The translations under genes were made by a program, and so were the position numbers. Below the pieces are notes generated by a model. It did no database searches and had not been told where the DNA came from. It worked only from the letters and a program-made list of their open reading frames with translations. A stretch of DNA of 64,000 bases from contig JAFDZT010000004.1 of the NCBI GenBank assembly GCA_018266735.1, positions 654,094 to 718,093 on the forward strand, read 5' to 3'. The DNA is from Bacteroidota bacterium. GTDB taxonomy: Bacteria; Bacteroidota; Ignavibacteria; Kapaibacteriales; Kapaibacteriaceae. Of the stretch, positions 24,791 to 34,203 are shown piece after piece. Within the stretch, counting starts at the first letter, position 1. Each line of letters starts with the position of its first letter.

Positions 24791-25719
24791 GGTTCGAGTT
24801 TTCAACCACTCACGTCACAGACCAGAACATGAGCCACGTTGATCGACCTCACACGATGCTCACAGGACAGATCACTTCTGCCGGATGGTCAGCGCTTATG
24901 ACCTCTGCGATCGTGTGGATAGCGTGCGCATTGCTCCTGACGAGTTGCTCACCCACTCCTGCCGTCACTGAACGGGACGACCTGCGCAGTCACTATGACC
25001 ACTATCATGTCGACGGATCGTTCGCACTGTACGACGTCGCTCACAACACGCTCGTCCTGTACAATCGCCCGCATTACACCAAGCAGTGCTCCCCCGCCTC
25101 GACGTTCAAGATCTGCAACTCGTTGATCGGACTTGAGACCGGTGTCATCACCAACGACGCATACGTCATCCCGTGGGACAGCGTGATCAGAAACCCGGTA
25201 TGGGATCGTGACCATGACCTGCGCAGTGCGTTCGCAAACTCAACGGTGTGGTACTATCAGGAACTGGCGCGTCGAGTTGGAGGTGCTCGGATGAAGCACT
25301 GGATCGATGCAGCGAACTATGGCAATCGAGACACGTCGGGCGGATTGGATAGCTTTTGGCTCTCCGGCGGACTTCGTGTGTCCCCGCAACAGCAGATCGA
25401 GTTTCTCAATGGTGTGCGAAGTGGCACGCTACCATTCTCTCGCAGATCGCTGGACATTGTACGAGACATCATGATCGTTCACGACAGTTCTGACTATGTC
25501 ATGCGGGCGAAGACGGGGTGGGGTGGACAGGATGGCAAGGAGATCGGGTGGTATGTCGGCTATCTCGAGACGCCGAACAATGCCTACGTGTTCTCGAATA
25601 TCATCTTTGCGGAGAGCGCTTCGCTTGCCGATACCGATCGCGCTATCGAGTTCGATGTTGCACGAACGGCCATCGTTTCTTCCATCCTCGACTCATTGGG
25701 CATTGTTCGCAGGCGCTGA
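24787..25719 (+). CDS. class D (OXA-type) beta-lactamase, probable lipoprotein
   Basis: 310 residues as drawn. All class D active-site motifs are present: STFK (Ser105, Lys108), STV (152-154), YGN (178-180), FWLSGGLRVSP and KTG (242-244). A lipobox LTSC (Cys54) suggests envelope anchoring. Class D enzymes hydrolyse beta-lactams through the serine, with a carboxylated lysine as base. Start uncertain: ATG 24787 overlaps the previous stop, but ATGs at residues 24 or 38 would give a more normal signal peptide. It sits inside a run of unrelated housekeeping-size genes, with no mobile element visible. It could also be a penicillin-sensing relative. Confidence 0.85.
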   Translation: MRFEFSTTHVTDQNMSHVDRPHTMLTGQITSAGWSALMTSAIVWIACALLLTSCSPTPAVTERDDLRSHYDHYHVDGSFALYDVAHNTLVLYNRPHYTKQCSPASTFKICNSLIGLETGVITNDAYVIPWDSVIRNPVWDRDHDLRSAFANSTVWYYQELARRVGGARMKHWIDAANYGNRDTSGGLDSFWLSGGLRVSPQQQIEFLNGVRSGTLPFSRRSLDIVRDIMIVHDSSDYVMRAKTGWGGQDGKEIGWYVGYLETPNNAYVFSNIIFAESASLADTDRAIEFDVARTAIVSSILDSLGIVRRR

Positions 25720-25738
25720 GGTCAACACAGGACTCCAC

Positions 25739-26266
25739 ATGAAACACTCCCTTCTCTTGTTCGCCGCTGTTACTGTTGCCTTTTGCTGCGGCTTTGCCCT
25801 CCACGTCGTCACGTCAGCAAGCACACAGCCTGCCGATACCCAAGGACGCGTCACCGGGATCGGTGGCATCTTCTTCAAGTGCAAAGACCCCAAGACCGTC
25901 CGCGAATGGTACGCAACGCACCTTGGCTTGCAGGTGAACCAGTATGGAGCGGTGTTTGAATGGCGGCAAGGAGCGGACTCGTCAAAGAAGGGCTTCTCGC
26001 AATGGAGTCCGTTCAAAGAGACGACGAAGTACTTCGAGCCCTCCACGAAGGAGTTCATGATCAACTATCGCGTCACGCACCTCGATGCCCTCGTCAACGC
26101 CCTCAGGAAAGATGGCGTGACCATCGCCGACACCATCGCTCGCTACGACTATGGCGCATTCGTTCACATCATGGACTGCGAAGGCAACAAGATCGAGCTA
26201 TGGGAACCGAACGATGTCGAATACGAACGCATGGGACTTCAAATGGGCGCAGCAACGACGAAGTGA
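25739..26266 (+). CDS. VOC-family (glyoxalase/bleomycin-resistance fold) protein, exported or anchored
   Basis: 175 residues: an N-terminal hydrophobic segment (LLLFAAVTVAFCCGFALHVV) followed by one VOC domain with GIGGIFFKCKDPKTVREWYATHLGL, FMINYRVTHLDALVNALRKDGV and IMDCEGNKIELWEP (the late Glu is a metal ligand). Only one betaalphabetabetabeta pair is clear, so it may dimerise. The membrane leader is unusual for this family. Substrate unknown. ATG 25739 follows the beta-lactamase by 19 bases. Confidence 0.8.
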   Translation: MKHSLLLFAAVTVAFCCGFALHVVTSASTQPADTQGRVTGIGGIFFKCKDPKTVREWYATHLGLQVNQYGAVFEWRQGADSSKKGFSQWSPFKETTKYFEPSTKEFMINYRVTHLDALVNALRKDGVTIADTIARYDYGAFVHIMDCEGNKIELWEPNDVEYERMGLQMGAATTK

Positions 26267-26302
26267 TATGAAAGCGTTACACCCGATCTCGAATGAGGCC
26301 GT

Positions 26303-27016
26303 ATGAATCAGTTTGTGTTATCGCTCCTACTTATGGCATGTTCACTTGTCGCTGGTGAAGACTGTCAGAAACCAAGTGTTGCTGCTCGGGGCACGAGCCT
26401 GAATGACTTCATCCCGAATGGCTGGGCCATACTCGACTCCGCCGTTGGCGATCTAAATATGGACGGGCATCCGGACGCAGTGATCGTCATGCAGCACATC
26501 GACAGTGTTCCGGAAGTACGGCTCGACCCCGTCGGTGATAGATTAGAAACGGTCATGACGCATCCACGGCTCTTGGTCGTTCTCATGTATCGCCCTGCAC
26601 AGCACGCCTATCACCTACTCGAGCAGAACAATTCATTCATTCCACAACACGACTATCCAAACATGGAAGACCCGTACGAAGATGTCTCGATCGTCAACGG
26701 TGTGCTCACGTTTGATTTTGGTGTTTTCTACAATGTTGGTAGCTGGACAGCGACCCGGTATTCATACAAGTTTCAGTATCGAGATAACGACATTCTACTG
26801 GTTAGCGCAGATCACTTCACGGTACAACGAAACACAGATGAGTTTGAATCACGACACTATGACTTCGTCAAGAGATCCGTCATGGTGACGCAAGGGAACA
26901 TTGAGACAGACTGTCTGGTACCAATTCGTCGAAAGATCCAATTGCAAACCCTTCGCACACTCAGTTCTCTCTCCCTCCCCTTCACCTGGGAGGTCGAGCC
27001 TGGGATCCGGCTGTAG
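26303..27016 (+). CDS. secreted protein with one FG-GAP-like loop
   Basis: 237 residues with signal peptide (FVLSLLLMACSLVAG, Cys13 is a possible lipobox) and a calcium-loop-like GDLNMDGHPDAVIVM near 49-63. Then YEDVSIVNGVLTFDFGVFYNVGSW and YKFQYRDNDILLVSAD resemble a family of small bacterial lipoproteins of unknown role. The last 20 residues read into the region next to the heptamer repeat and may be a late addition. No enzymatic motif. Confidence 0.65.
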   Translation: MNQFVLSLLLMACSLVAGEDCQKPSVAARGTSLNDFIPNGWAILDSAVGDLNMDGHPDAVIVMQHIDSVPEVRLDPVGDRLETVMTHPRLLVVLMYRPAQHAYHLLEQNNSFIPQHDYPNMEDPYEDVSIVNGVLTFDFGVFYNVGSWTATRYSYKFQYRDNDILLVSADHFTVQRNTDEFESRHYDFVKRSVMVTQGNIETDCLVPIRRKIQLQTLRTLSSLSLPFTWEVEPGIRL

Positions 27017-27028
27017 CCGTGGCAACCC

Positions 27029-27094
27029 AACTCGTCACTCGTCACTTGTAACTCGTCACTCAACTCGTCACTCGTCACTTGTCACTCGTCACTC
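27029..27094. repeat. heptamer tandem repeat (TCGTCAC/TTGTCAC units)
   Basis: About nine 7-bp units, one 5-bp slip, variants of TCGTCAC, fill most of the gap between the FG-GAP-like gene and the T9SS gene. The same unit occurs at 1585-1627, 25 kb away. Open frames through it read TSDEL or SLVTRH repeats and are not genes. Confidence 0.85.
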
Positions 27095-27145
27095 AATGAG
27101 TATGTTACGCCTTCACTTCTTCTGATTTCTTCCTAGGGGGTTCGA

Positions 27146-30100
27146 ATGAACCATTCGATCCGATTTGCCGCCGCCGCTGTCCTTTTTCTCGCGGCCACCC
27201 TCCCCAGCCTTGCACAGCCCTGGCCCATGTCCACCGGGGTTGCCGTCGCCACGAAATTCTCGGGCAGCACCTATAGCGTCGAGAACCCGAACGGCTATGT
27301 GCTCACGGCCTACGATCTGCGCACCGTTGGCGCACAGCCCTATGCGGTGAACTGGGCCACCGTGCCGCAGTACCATCATCCGACGTGGACGGCGCAGCAT
27401 CTGGGTGAGATCTTTGGGATCGCCCTCGATTGCGTGGGCAACATCTATGTGACGGCCACAATGCAGTATGGTGGACATAACGGACAGATCCCCTATCCGT
27501 GGGGTCCGGCCGGACCCGGCGGCATCTATAAGATCAACGGCATCACGGGGAACATCGACTATTCGATCTCGCTTCCGTGCGCCGGACCGAATGCCACGTA
27601 CCCGAATAGCTTCAACACACCGTCGCTCGGGAATATTTGTTTCGATCCTGACCATAATGGCGGACAGGTGTTCACGACAAACCTCGATGATGGCAAGATC
27701 TATCGCGTCGACAAGAACCTCGGCGCCGTCCTCAGCACCTTCGATCCCTTCCTCCCTGACGGTGACACACCCGGCCTCGCGCCGCTCGGAGAGCGCCTTT
27801 GGGGCATTGCCTATCGTGCAAATGCAGTGTACTTCGCTGTGTGGTCGCGCGATCTGGCGAATCCGAGTGGACCGCAGACATCCGTCTGGAAAGTGAACAT
27901 CGACGCTGCCGGGAATTTCACAGGAATCGCACAATTCTGCTTCTCTCTCCCTGCCACCGCGCCGCCCGACCCGATCACGGACATGGAGTTCAATGCCGCC
28001 GGTCAACTGCTGCTGATCCAATCGTCGAAGTTCACATCGCCCATCACGATCTATGCCCTCTTCCCCTTTGGCGCCAAGATGTATCGCGCCGATTTTTCGG
28101 GCACATGGTCGGTGAGTACCACGAACTACGAACTGGGCGCCGGCATTGCCTATCAAGGGTCAACGCCCATCGACAGGAAAACAAGCGCCACCGGTGGATG
28201 CGACTGGTGTTTCTCGGGTTGGAGCACGATCAACAATCAGCCAACAGGCATGGACCAGTTGGTGTGGGGCGGAGCGGACGAGATCCACAATGGTATCTAC
28301 ACCTTGCATAGTGATGCGATCTCAGGGTGGCAAGGCATGAGTGCTACGGGTGGCACAGCGGCCTCGTCGGTGCTGATCGATGCCGACAACGTCACGACGA
28401 CCACATCCTATACCGGCATGTATCTGACGGGCGACATCGACGTGATGCGCCTTGTCTGTCCGCCTATGCCGCTCGAATGTCAGGACGTGACGGCCACGGC
28501 CCAGATGCAACAAACAGGAACGAACACGGGATGCTGTGCGACCTTCACGATCTCGAACACCATGGCCGCAACGTTCACATCGATCCTCGCCACGCCGCTT
28601 GGAACGAACCTTGCTTTCACATCGGCCTCGGCTGTGAGCGGCTGGTCGGCAACCCTTGCCGGTACCGGCGCCATCTACACTCCGCTTACACCGTTCGTGG
28701 GAACGGGCGTGATGACAGGATTACAGGCATGCTTCACCACGTCGGCACCCGGACCGTACTTCATCGTGATCACGGCGCAGTCGCCGGTGGACGGTCGCTT
28801 CTGCAAGGACACCGTGCAAGTGGATTGCAAATTCCAGCAAGGCACACCACCAACGCCATGCATTCAGATCATTGAGCCAACCATCAGTTGCCTTTCTGAG
28901 TCGGCCACAGCACGCACGTTCCGCTATTGCTTCTCGGTCAAGAACACAAGTACGGCCAGCGCTGCCTTCGGCATCCCCATCACGTCCGTCACCATCTCTC
29001 CAACGAATGGTGGAACCGTGAGCCCGTCCACGATCACGCTCACACCATTGGCCTACGGAGCAACGTCGCCGCAACAATGCGTAACGATCACCATCACCTC
29101 CGCCACACAACTCACAAGCTGTCTGGCCTTTGCGCCTCACGGTTCTGCAACGCAACCAAGTGGTTATCTGAGTTCGTGCGAGTCGGCTTCGGCATGCATC
29201 GATCTTCCGCGGTGTGCATCATGCTGCGACGATCTTCGCGTTGGCGTCAAGGAACCGCGCACAAAACAAACATCGTCGGGCATCGGCATCACGTCGTTGT
29301 TCACCGTCAACCCCGGTCCATTCCGCTCTGTACGCGCCACGATCGAACGCGCATTCGTCTCATCGACATGCGCCCCACTTGGTCGTGTGAACGTCCCCGC
29401 CACCTTCTCCGGTGGCTCCATCGCCGGCTTCCCGTCACCATCCTTCACGCCGGCCTCGACGTCGGCCATCTTCGGCGACGTGCCGGGTGGCGTACCACTT
29501 GCGAACACGGCCATCACTCTTGCCGTTGCCTTGCCGCCTCCCCCAAGTGGCCTGAACTGCAGAGACACCGTGCGCATGTGTGTGCGGTATGAGTTCACGG
29601 ACACGACCTGTCGCACCTGCGACACCACACTGTGCTACACGATCATTCGCAAGCGAATGTTCATCGATGCATCGGTGCTGACCGCAACAACGGTGAAGGG
29701 AATGGAGCGGAAGAGTGGCGAGGTGGTAGAATCACTCGAGCCAACACCGTCGTCCATGGTCTCGGCCACGATGGCATCGCAGACCTCTGCATCGATTACC
29801 ATCACACCGCGCGATGCGCTTTATCGCATCACACGCATTCGCATTGCGGCCGAAGGCGGCATCACGATCACGAAGGCACAGGGCGGCACCGTTCGCGACA
29901 ACATGGCCACCATCTCCGGTGTTTCGGTCGGCGTACCAACGACCATTGCACTCGATCTTGTGAATGATGCCAAGCTGGATCGCGTGAAGTTCTATGTGAT
30001 GCTCGACGTTGAGGACGTGGAAACGTCCGACTCGTCCGAGGCCGACTTTGTCGTGGTCGGCAGTACGGCGGCAGGGCGGAAGGGCGACGTTCTCGATGCC

Positions 30101-30766
30101 GACAACATCACTCCGATGCCTACCAATGTGCATACGTATGCCTTGCACTTCTTTGCAGGCAATGAAAGCAAGTCGACGGTGCATCGCGTGCGCATCACGG
30201 CGCTCGACAGTGCGCGCATTCTTGCAGCGGGTCCGTTCAGTAGCGACCGCGAAGTGATGTTCCGTCCGGATGGTGGCGACTCGGCCACGCGACTTGTGCC
30301 TGCCGACGTAAGCGACAATTCCGTTGTACGTCCGGGTGCACACATCCGTCCCATCTATCTCACGGCAAGCGGCGCCGGCAATGGCAAGCTGCATCTTGGA
30401 TACAGCACGTATGATTCCGTGGGCACGGTCATCGCCGAAGGTGACGTGGTTGTCAACGCGCCTGTCACCTCGATCGCCCAAGACGACAATGGCAGACCCG
30501 TCTACGGCATACGTGTTTCGGCGCCCGTTCCGAACCCGGCCGTCACCAGCACGTCGTGCACACTGCATACCGATGCGCAGCTCAACATGACGCTTCGCAT
30601 CATCGACGCGGCCGGCAAGGTCATCCATGCCGCCTTGCCGCAGACCTATGCCAGTGGCGACAACGTCATCATCGTCGACATTGCATCCTATCCATCGGGC
30701 TCCTATCGCATCGTGATGGAATCCGAGCAAGGCACGATCAGCGTACCGCTCATCATTGCACGGTAA
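27146..30766 (+). CDS. large T9SS type A sorting-domain protein
   Basis: 1206 residues: signal peptide (AAAAVLFLAATLPSLAQ), an N-terminal region of about 400 residues with propeller-like strands (GIALDCVGNIYVTATMQY, NICFDPDHNGGQVFTTN, ITDMEFNAAGQLLLIQ), a cysteine-rich central part (CCATFTISN near 455, CASCCDDLRVGVKEP near 690, CVRYEFTDTTCRTCD near 810), and from about 1115 a type A C-terminal sorting domain (APVPNPAVTSTS, then IVDIASYPSGSYRIVMES). Exported by the type IX system to the surface; ligand or target unknown. AGGGGG five bases before ATG 27146 is the strongest ribosome-binding site of this part of the window. Single gene. Confidence 0.85.
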   Translation: MNHSIRFAAAAVLFLAATLPSLAQPWPMSTGVAVATKFSGSTYSVENPNGYVLTAYDLRTVGAQPYAVNWATVPQYHHPTWTAQHLGEIFGIALDCVGNIYVTATMQYGGHNGQIPYPWGPAGPGGIYKINGITGNIDYSISLPCAGPNATYPNSFNTPSLGNICFDPDHNGGQVFTTNLDDGKIYRVDKNLGAVLSTFDPFLPDGDTPGLAPLGERLWGIAYRANAVYFAVWSRDLANPSGPQTSVWKVNIDAAGNFTGIAQFCFSLPATAPPDPITDMEFNAAGQLLLIQSSKFTSPITIYALFPFGAKMYRADFSGTWSVSTTNYELGAGIAYQGSTPIDRKTSATGGCDWCFSGWSTINNQPTGMDQLVWGGADEIHNGIYTLHSDAISGWQGMSATGGTAASSVLIDADNVTTTTSYTGMYLTGDIDVMRLVCPPMPLECQDVTATAQMQQTGTNTGCCATFTISNTMAATFTSILATPLGTNLAFTSASAVSGWSATLAGTGAIYTPLTPFVGTGVMTGLQACFTTSAPGPYFIVITAQSPVDGRFCKDTVQVDCKFQQGTPPTPCIQIIEPTISCLSESATARTFRYCFSVKNTSTASAAFGIPITSVTISPTNGGTVSPSTITLTPLAYGATSPQQCVTITITSATQLTSCLAFAPHGSATQPSGYLSSCESASACIDLPRCASCCDDLRVGVKEPRTKQTSSGIGITSLFTVNPGPFRSVRATIERAFVSSTCAPLGRVNVPATFSGGSIAGFPSPSFTPASTSAIFGDVPGGVPLANTAITLAVALPPPPSGLNCRDTVRMCVRYEFTDTTCRTCDTTLCYTIIRKRMFIDASVLTATTVKGMERKSGEVVESLEPTPSSMVSATMASQTSASITITPRDALYRITRIRIAAEGGITITKAQGGTVRDNMATISGVSVGVPTTIALDLVNDAKLDRVKFYVMLDVEDVETSDSSEADFVVVGSTAAGRKGDVLDADNITPMPTNVHTYALHFFAGNESKSTVHRVRITALDSARILAAGPFSSDREVMFRPDGGDSATRLVPADVSDNSVVRPGAHIRPIYLTASGAGNGKLHLGYSTYDSVGTVIAEGDVVVNAPVTSIAQDDNGRPVYGIRVSAPVPNPAVTSTSCTLHTDAQLNMTLRIIDAAGKVIHAALPQTYASGDNVIIVDIASYPSGSYRIVMESEQGTISVPLIIAR

Positions 30767-30779
30767 GGTGTACGACCGT

Positions 30780-31349
30780 ATGCATCAGGCACTCTTCGAT
30801 CATATGGACAGACGTCGGCAGACTCCGCTCACGGACCATGAGCGGGGTCTGCTCGCAGACGTGTTCACTCCACGGCGTATTCGCAAGCATGCATTCTTCA
30901 TTGAGCAGGGCATTGTCTGCACGGAGGCTGCCTATGTGATCAAGGGTGCGTTCAAGCAGTACACCATTGATGAGGGTGGCAAGGAGCATGTGATCGGTCT
31001 GTTCATGGATGATTGGTGGGTGGGCGACCGGGAGAGTTTTACCACGGGACAGCCAACGCCATACTACATCGAGGCTCTGGAAGACAGCGACGTGTTGGTG
31101 GTGAACAAGAACGACTTTCACGCGCACATGGAGACGAAGCCGTTCGTGTTCGAGCATATGAATGCACTCACCGTCAAGAACTCATTCCACCTGTTGAAGC
31201 GGGTACATACAACGCAAGCACTCACCGCTGAAGAGCGGTATCGATGGTTTGTCGAGACCTATCCCGCCTTTCTGCAGCGCTTTCCGCTGCAAGTGATCGC
31301 GTCGTTCCTCGGGATGACGAAAGAGACGCTGAGCAGGATCCGACGTTGA
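30780..31349 (+). CDS. Crp/Fnr-family transcription regulator
   Basis: 189 residues: a cyclic-nucleotide-binding-like domain (about 25-125, with HAFFIEQGIVCTEAAYVIKGAF and ALEDSDVLVVNKNDF), a long dimer helix, and at the C-terminus the helix-turn-helix VIASFLGMTKETLSRIRR, typical of Bacteroidota Crp/Fnr members. ATG 30780 was chosen; an in-frame TTG at 30756 overlaps the previous gene. It lies 13 bases after the T9SS gene and 83 bases before a DoxX gene that it may control. No iron-sulphur cysteines, so not an FNR oxygen sensor. Confidence 0.88.
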   Translation: MHQALFDHMDRRRQTPLTDHERGLLADVFTPRRIRKHAFFIEQGIVCTEAAYVIKGAFKQYTIDEGGKEHVIGLFMDDWWVGDRESFTTGQPTPYYIEALEDSDVLVVNKNDFHAHMETKPFVFEHMNALTVKNSFHLLKRVHTTQALTAEERYRWFVETYPAFLQRFPLQVIASFLGMTKETLSRIRR

Positions 31350-31432
31350 TTTTTTGATCTATATCAACAGAGGTCAAGGCGGCATGGCTGAAGTTTGTGT
31401 CATTCGTTCACACTTCTCCATGGTCAGCGGTC

Positions 31433-31840
31433 ATGACAACAGCCCAACCGTCAAAAGGTCTCTCCATTTCTCTATGGATCGCACAAGTGATCCTCGCCGC
31501 CTTGTTCGGCATGACGGGCAGCACCAAGCTCCTACAACCCATCAGTGAGCTGGCGGCCACGTTGCCGTGGGCTGCCACCATGCCCGAAGGCATGGTCCGA
31601 TTCATCGGGCTAAGTGAATTGCTCGGTGCCATCGGCATCCTTCTCCCCTCTATGCTACGTCGGCTACCCATGCTCTCCGTTGCCGCAGCCGGCGGCCTTG
31701 TTATCGTACAGCTCCTGGCCGCGATCTTCCATGCCACGCGCGGGGAGTTCCCGATGATCGGCATGAATGTCATTCTGGCCGCAATCGCCGCCTTCGTTGC
31801 ATGGGGTCGTGCTACACGCGCACGGATTCAAGCGCGATAG
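31433..31840 (+). CDS. DoxX-family membrane protein
   Basis: 135 residues with four hydrophobic helices. The first carries WIAQVILAALFGMTGSTKLLQP, and MVRFIGLSELLGAIGILLP follows, the DoxX_2 pattern. Function unknown, often linked to redox or sulphur metabolism. ATG 31433 fits the first helix best. It ends three bases from the stop of argH on the other strand. Confidence 0.85.
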   Translation: MTTAQPSKGLSISLWIAQVILAALFGMTGSTKLLQPISELAATLPWAATMPEGMVRFIGLSELLGAIGILLPSMLRRLPMLSVAAAGGLVIVQLLAAIFHATRGEFPMIGMNVILAAIAAFVAWGRATRARIQAR

Positions 31841-31843
31841 GCC

Positions 31844-33136
31844 TTACAACGCCTGCTTCCAGCGCTCTCGCAAGAGCGAGAGGCCTGGCTCTTCGATACT
31901 GCCGATGTGAGGTGTAGTGTTCGGTGGCAAGGTGACGTTGCGGGGTTCGAAGGTGCCGTCGGCGATCTGTTGGGCGACCATGCGGTAGGCGTCGCGGAAG
32001 GTGTGGCCTTGCATGACGAGGGCGTGGACGTGGTCGACGCTGTACGCATAGCGATAGCGCGGATCGTCCATGATGTTGAGCGTTGGCGTGATCTGCGGCA
32101 CCACGTGCTGCATGATGCGCACGCACAAGGCGAACTCGTCGATGGCCGGAATGATGCGGTCCTTGATGAACTGCATGTCGCGATGATAGCCGCTCGGAAG
32201 ATTCGACGTCATGAAGCCGATCTCGACCGGCAACGACTGCAAACGATTGCACCGCGCACGCAAGACCTCGAAGACGTCGGGGTTCTTCTTGTGCGGCATG
32301 ATGCTCGACCCTGTCGTGAGCGCATCGGGTAACGTCACGAAGCCGAAGCTCTGACTCATGAACAGCACAACGTCTGTTGCAACGCGTGCCATGCTTGATG
32401 CCACTTGGGCAAGGGCAATGGCGGCAAGGCGCTCGGTGCGTCCGCGCGATGCTTGCGCAAACGTGCTCGTGATATGCATGCGTTCGAAGTTGAGCGCACG
32501 CGTGGTGAGCTCACGATCGATGGGAAACGATGAACCATAGCCGGCCGCGGAGCCAAGCGGATTGGCGTTGGCAGCGTCGATGGCCATGTCGAGCACGCGC
32601 AGATCTTCGAGCAATGCTTCGGCATGTCCGCCAAACCACAGACCGAAGGACGAGGGCATGGCCACTTGATAGTGCGTGTAGCCCGGAAGCAACACGTTGC
32701 GGTAGGCGTCGGCTTGTTCGAGCAACATGCCAACGAGCTCATGCACACCACGACGTGCCGTGCGGAGTTCATGACGGAGAAAGAGCTTGAGATCGACCAA
32801 CACCTGATCGTTCCGCGAGCGCGCAATGTGGATCTTCTTGCCCACGTCGCCAAGGCGCGCAGTGAGCTCTGCTTCGATGTGCGAATGAATGTCCTCTGCC
32901 TGCTCATCGATCACGATGCCGTGTTCATCGATCTCACGAAGAATGGCGCTGAGCTCGTGCACCAGCAGTTCCCCTTCCTCCTTGCCCAACAATCCCACCT
33001 CTGCCAGCATGCTCACATGGGCAATGCTTCCAACAACGTCCCACCGCGCAAGACGCGCATCCATGGCGCGGTCGTTGCCAACGGTGAACTCTTGCATGAG
33101 GGCGTCGACCGATGTGCCCTTGTCCCACAGATTCAT
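31844..33136 (-). CDS. argH: argininosuccinate lyase
   Basis: 430 residues. It splits argininosuccinate to arginine and fumarate, the last step of the pathway, in the cytoplasm. The family signature GSSIMPHKKNPD is present near 273-284, with SRNDQ near 108-112 and TPHIGSI near the end. Last gene of the operon; its ATG overlaps the argE stop (ATGA). Usual length is about 460, so it is slightly short, but all core regions are there. Confidence 0.95.
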   Translation of the reverse strand: MNLWDKGTSVDALMQEFTVGNDRAMDARLARWDVVGSIAHVSMLAEVGLLGKEEGELLVHELSAILREIDEHGIVIDEQAEDIHSHIEAELTARLGDVGKKIHIARSRNDQVLVDLKLFLRHELRTARRGVHELVGMLLEQADAYRNVLLPGYTHYQVAMPSSFGLWFGGHAEALLEDLRVLDMAIDAANANPLGSAAGYGSSFPIDRELTTRALNFERMHITSTFAQASRGRTERLAAIALAQVASSMARVATDVVLFMSQSFGFVTLPDALTTGSSIMPHKKNPDVFEVLRARCNRLQSLPVEIGFMTSNLPSGYHRDMQFIKDRIIPAIDEFALCVRIMQHVVPQITPTLNIMDDPRYRYAYSVDHVHALVMQGHTFRDAYRMVAQQIADGTFEPRNVTLPPNTTPHIGSIEEPGLSLLRERWKQAL

Positions 33137-34203
33137 AGGAATGCCTCCAGAAGCGCGATCAGCGTGGTGATGCCGTGATGGATCTCGCTGAGCGTGATGT
33201 ATTCGTTGGGTGTGTGCGAACGCGCGGAATCGCCGGGACCGATCTTGAGGGATGGGATGGCGGGAAGGAGGGACTGGTCCGACATGGTCGGACTGCCATA
33301 CGTGCCAAGACCCAAGCGCACGCCCGCTTGTACGAGCGGATGATCGCTGGCAATGGATGATGGGTGCAGACGCATCGAGCGCGGATGCACGTCGGACTTG
33401 ACGTGATCGCGGATGATGGTGAGGACTTCGTCGTTGGTGTAGACCTCGGTGGTGCGTACGTCGACGACGAACTCGCAACGATCCGGCACCACGTTGTGCT
33501 GCGAACCGGACGAGATCTGCGTAACGGTCATCTTGATGGAGCCAAGGATGGGACTCACGCGCTCGAAGGAATAGGTGCGCATCCATCGAATGTCGTTCAT
33601 GGCCGTGTAAATGGCATTGTCGCCTTCGTTGCGTGCGGCATGACCGGTAACACCATGCGCTGTGCAGTCCAGGACCATGAGGCCTTTTTCGGCAACGGCC
33701 ATGCTCATCTGTGTTGGCTCGCCTACGAGGGCGAGGTGCAGATCTCCAAGCAGGCTCTCGCGGACGAGATACGCCATGCCATTCGCGCCACTGATCTCTT
33801 CTTCTGCTGTTGCGGCAAAGCAGATGGTGTACGGTAGATCCGGGAACTGACGGAGGTGCAGGAACGCCGTGAGCATGGTCACGAGCGCGCCGCCGGCATC
33901 GTTGGAACCAAGACCATAGAGCACATCATCTTCGATGGTGGGCGCGAACGGATCGCGCGTCCACGATGCACCGGGCTTGACGGTATCGTGATGCGAGTTC
34001 AAGAGCAACACGGGCGCATCGGGATTCGACGCGGGCCTGTGCCATGCCACCACGTTGTTGAGGTGACGTTCGCTTGCGACACCCTTCTCTGCAAGGTATG
34101 CTTGAAGGATGTCGGCCGTGTGATGTTCTTCGCGACTAAATGACTGCGTTGCGATGAGGCGTTGCAGGAGAAGGACGGCCTCTGTGGAGCGTTCGTCAAG
34201 CAT
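33133..34203 (-). CDS. argE: M20-family deacylase (N-acetyl/succinyl-ornithine or -citrulline deacylase)
   Basis: 356 residues of the ArgE/DapE zinc-peptidase fold: metal ligand region LLNSHHDTVKPG (HxD), GLGSNDAGGALV, AEEEISGANG with the catalytic Glu, and LVGEPTQ. In operons with an argF' of the succinyl type this enzyme is expected to deacylate acylcitrulline rather than acylornithine. Here order and overlaps (8 bases with argB, 4 with argH) place it after the transcarbamylase. The exact acyl group is not proven. Confidence 0.88.
   Translation of the reverse strand: MLDERSTEAVLLLQRLIATQSFSREEHHTADILQAYLAEKGVASERHLNNVVAWHRPASNPDAPVLLLNSHHDTVKPGASWTRDPFAPTIEDDVLYGLGSNDAGGALVTMLTAFLHLRQFPDLPYTICFAATAEEEISGANGMAYLVRESLLGDLHLALVGEPTQMSMAVAEKGLMVLDCTAHGVTGHAARNEGDNAIYTAMNDIRWMRTYSFERVSPILGSIKMTVTQISSGSQHNVVPDRCEFVVDVRTTEVYTNDEVLTIIRDHVKSDVHPRSMRLHPSSIASDHPLVQAGVRLGLGTYGSPTMSDQSLLPAIPSLKIGPGDSARSHTPNEYITLSEIHHGITTLIALLEAFL

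Noticed and set aside
26857-27125. Small frames with TSDEL or LVTRHS repeats
   Set aside because: They are translations of the heptamer DNA repeat; no start signal and no conserved protein.
31391-31414. Crp-like site before the DoxX gene
   Set aside because: Only GTGT and ACAC match as half-sites at a non-standard distance; too weak to list.
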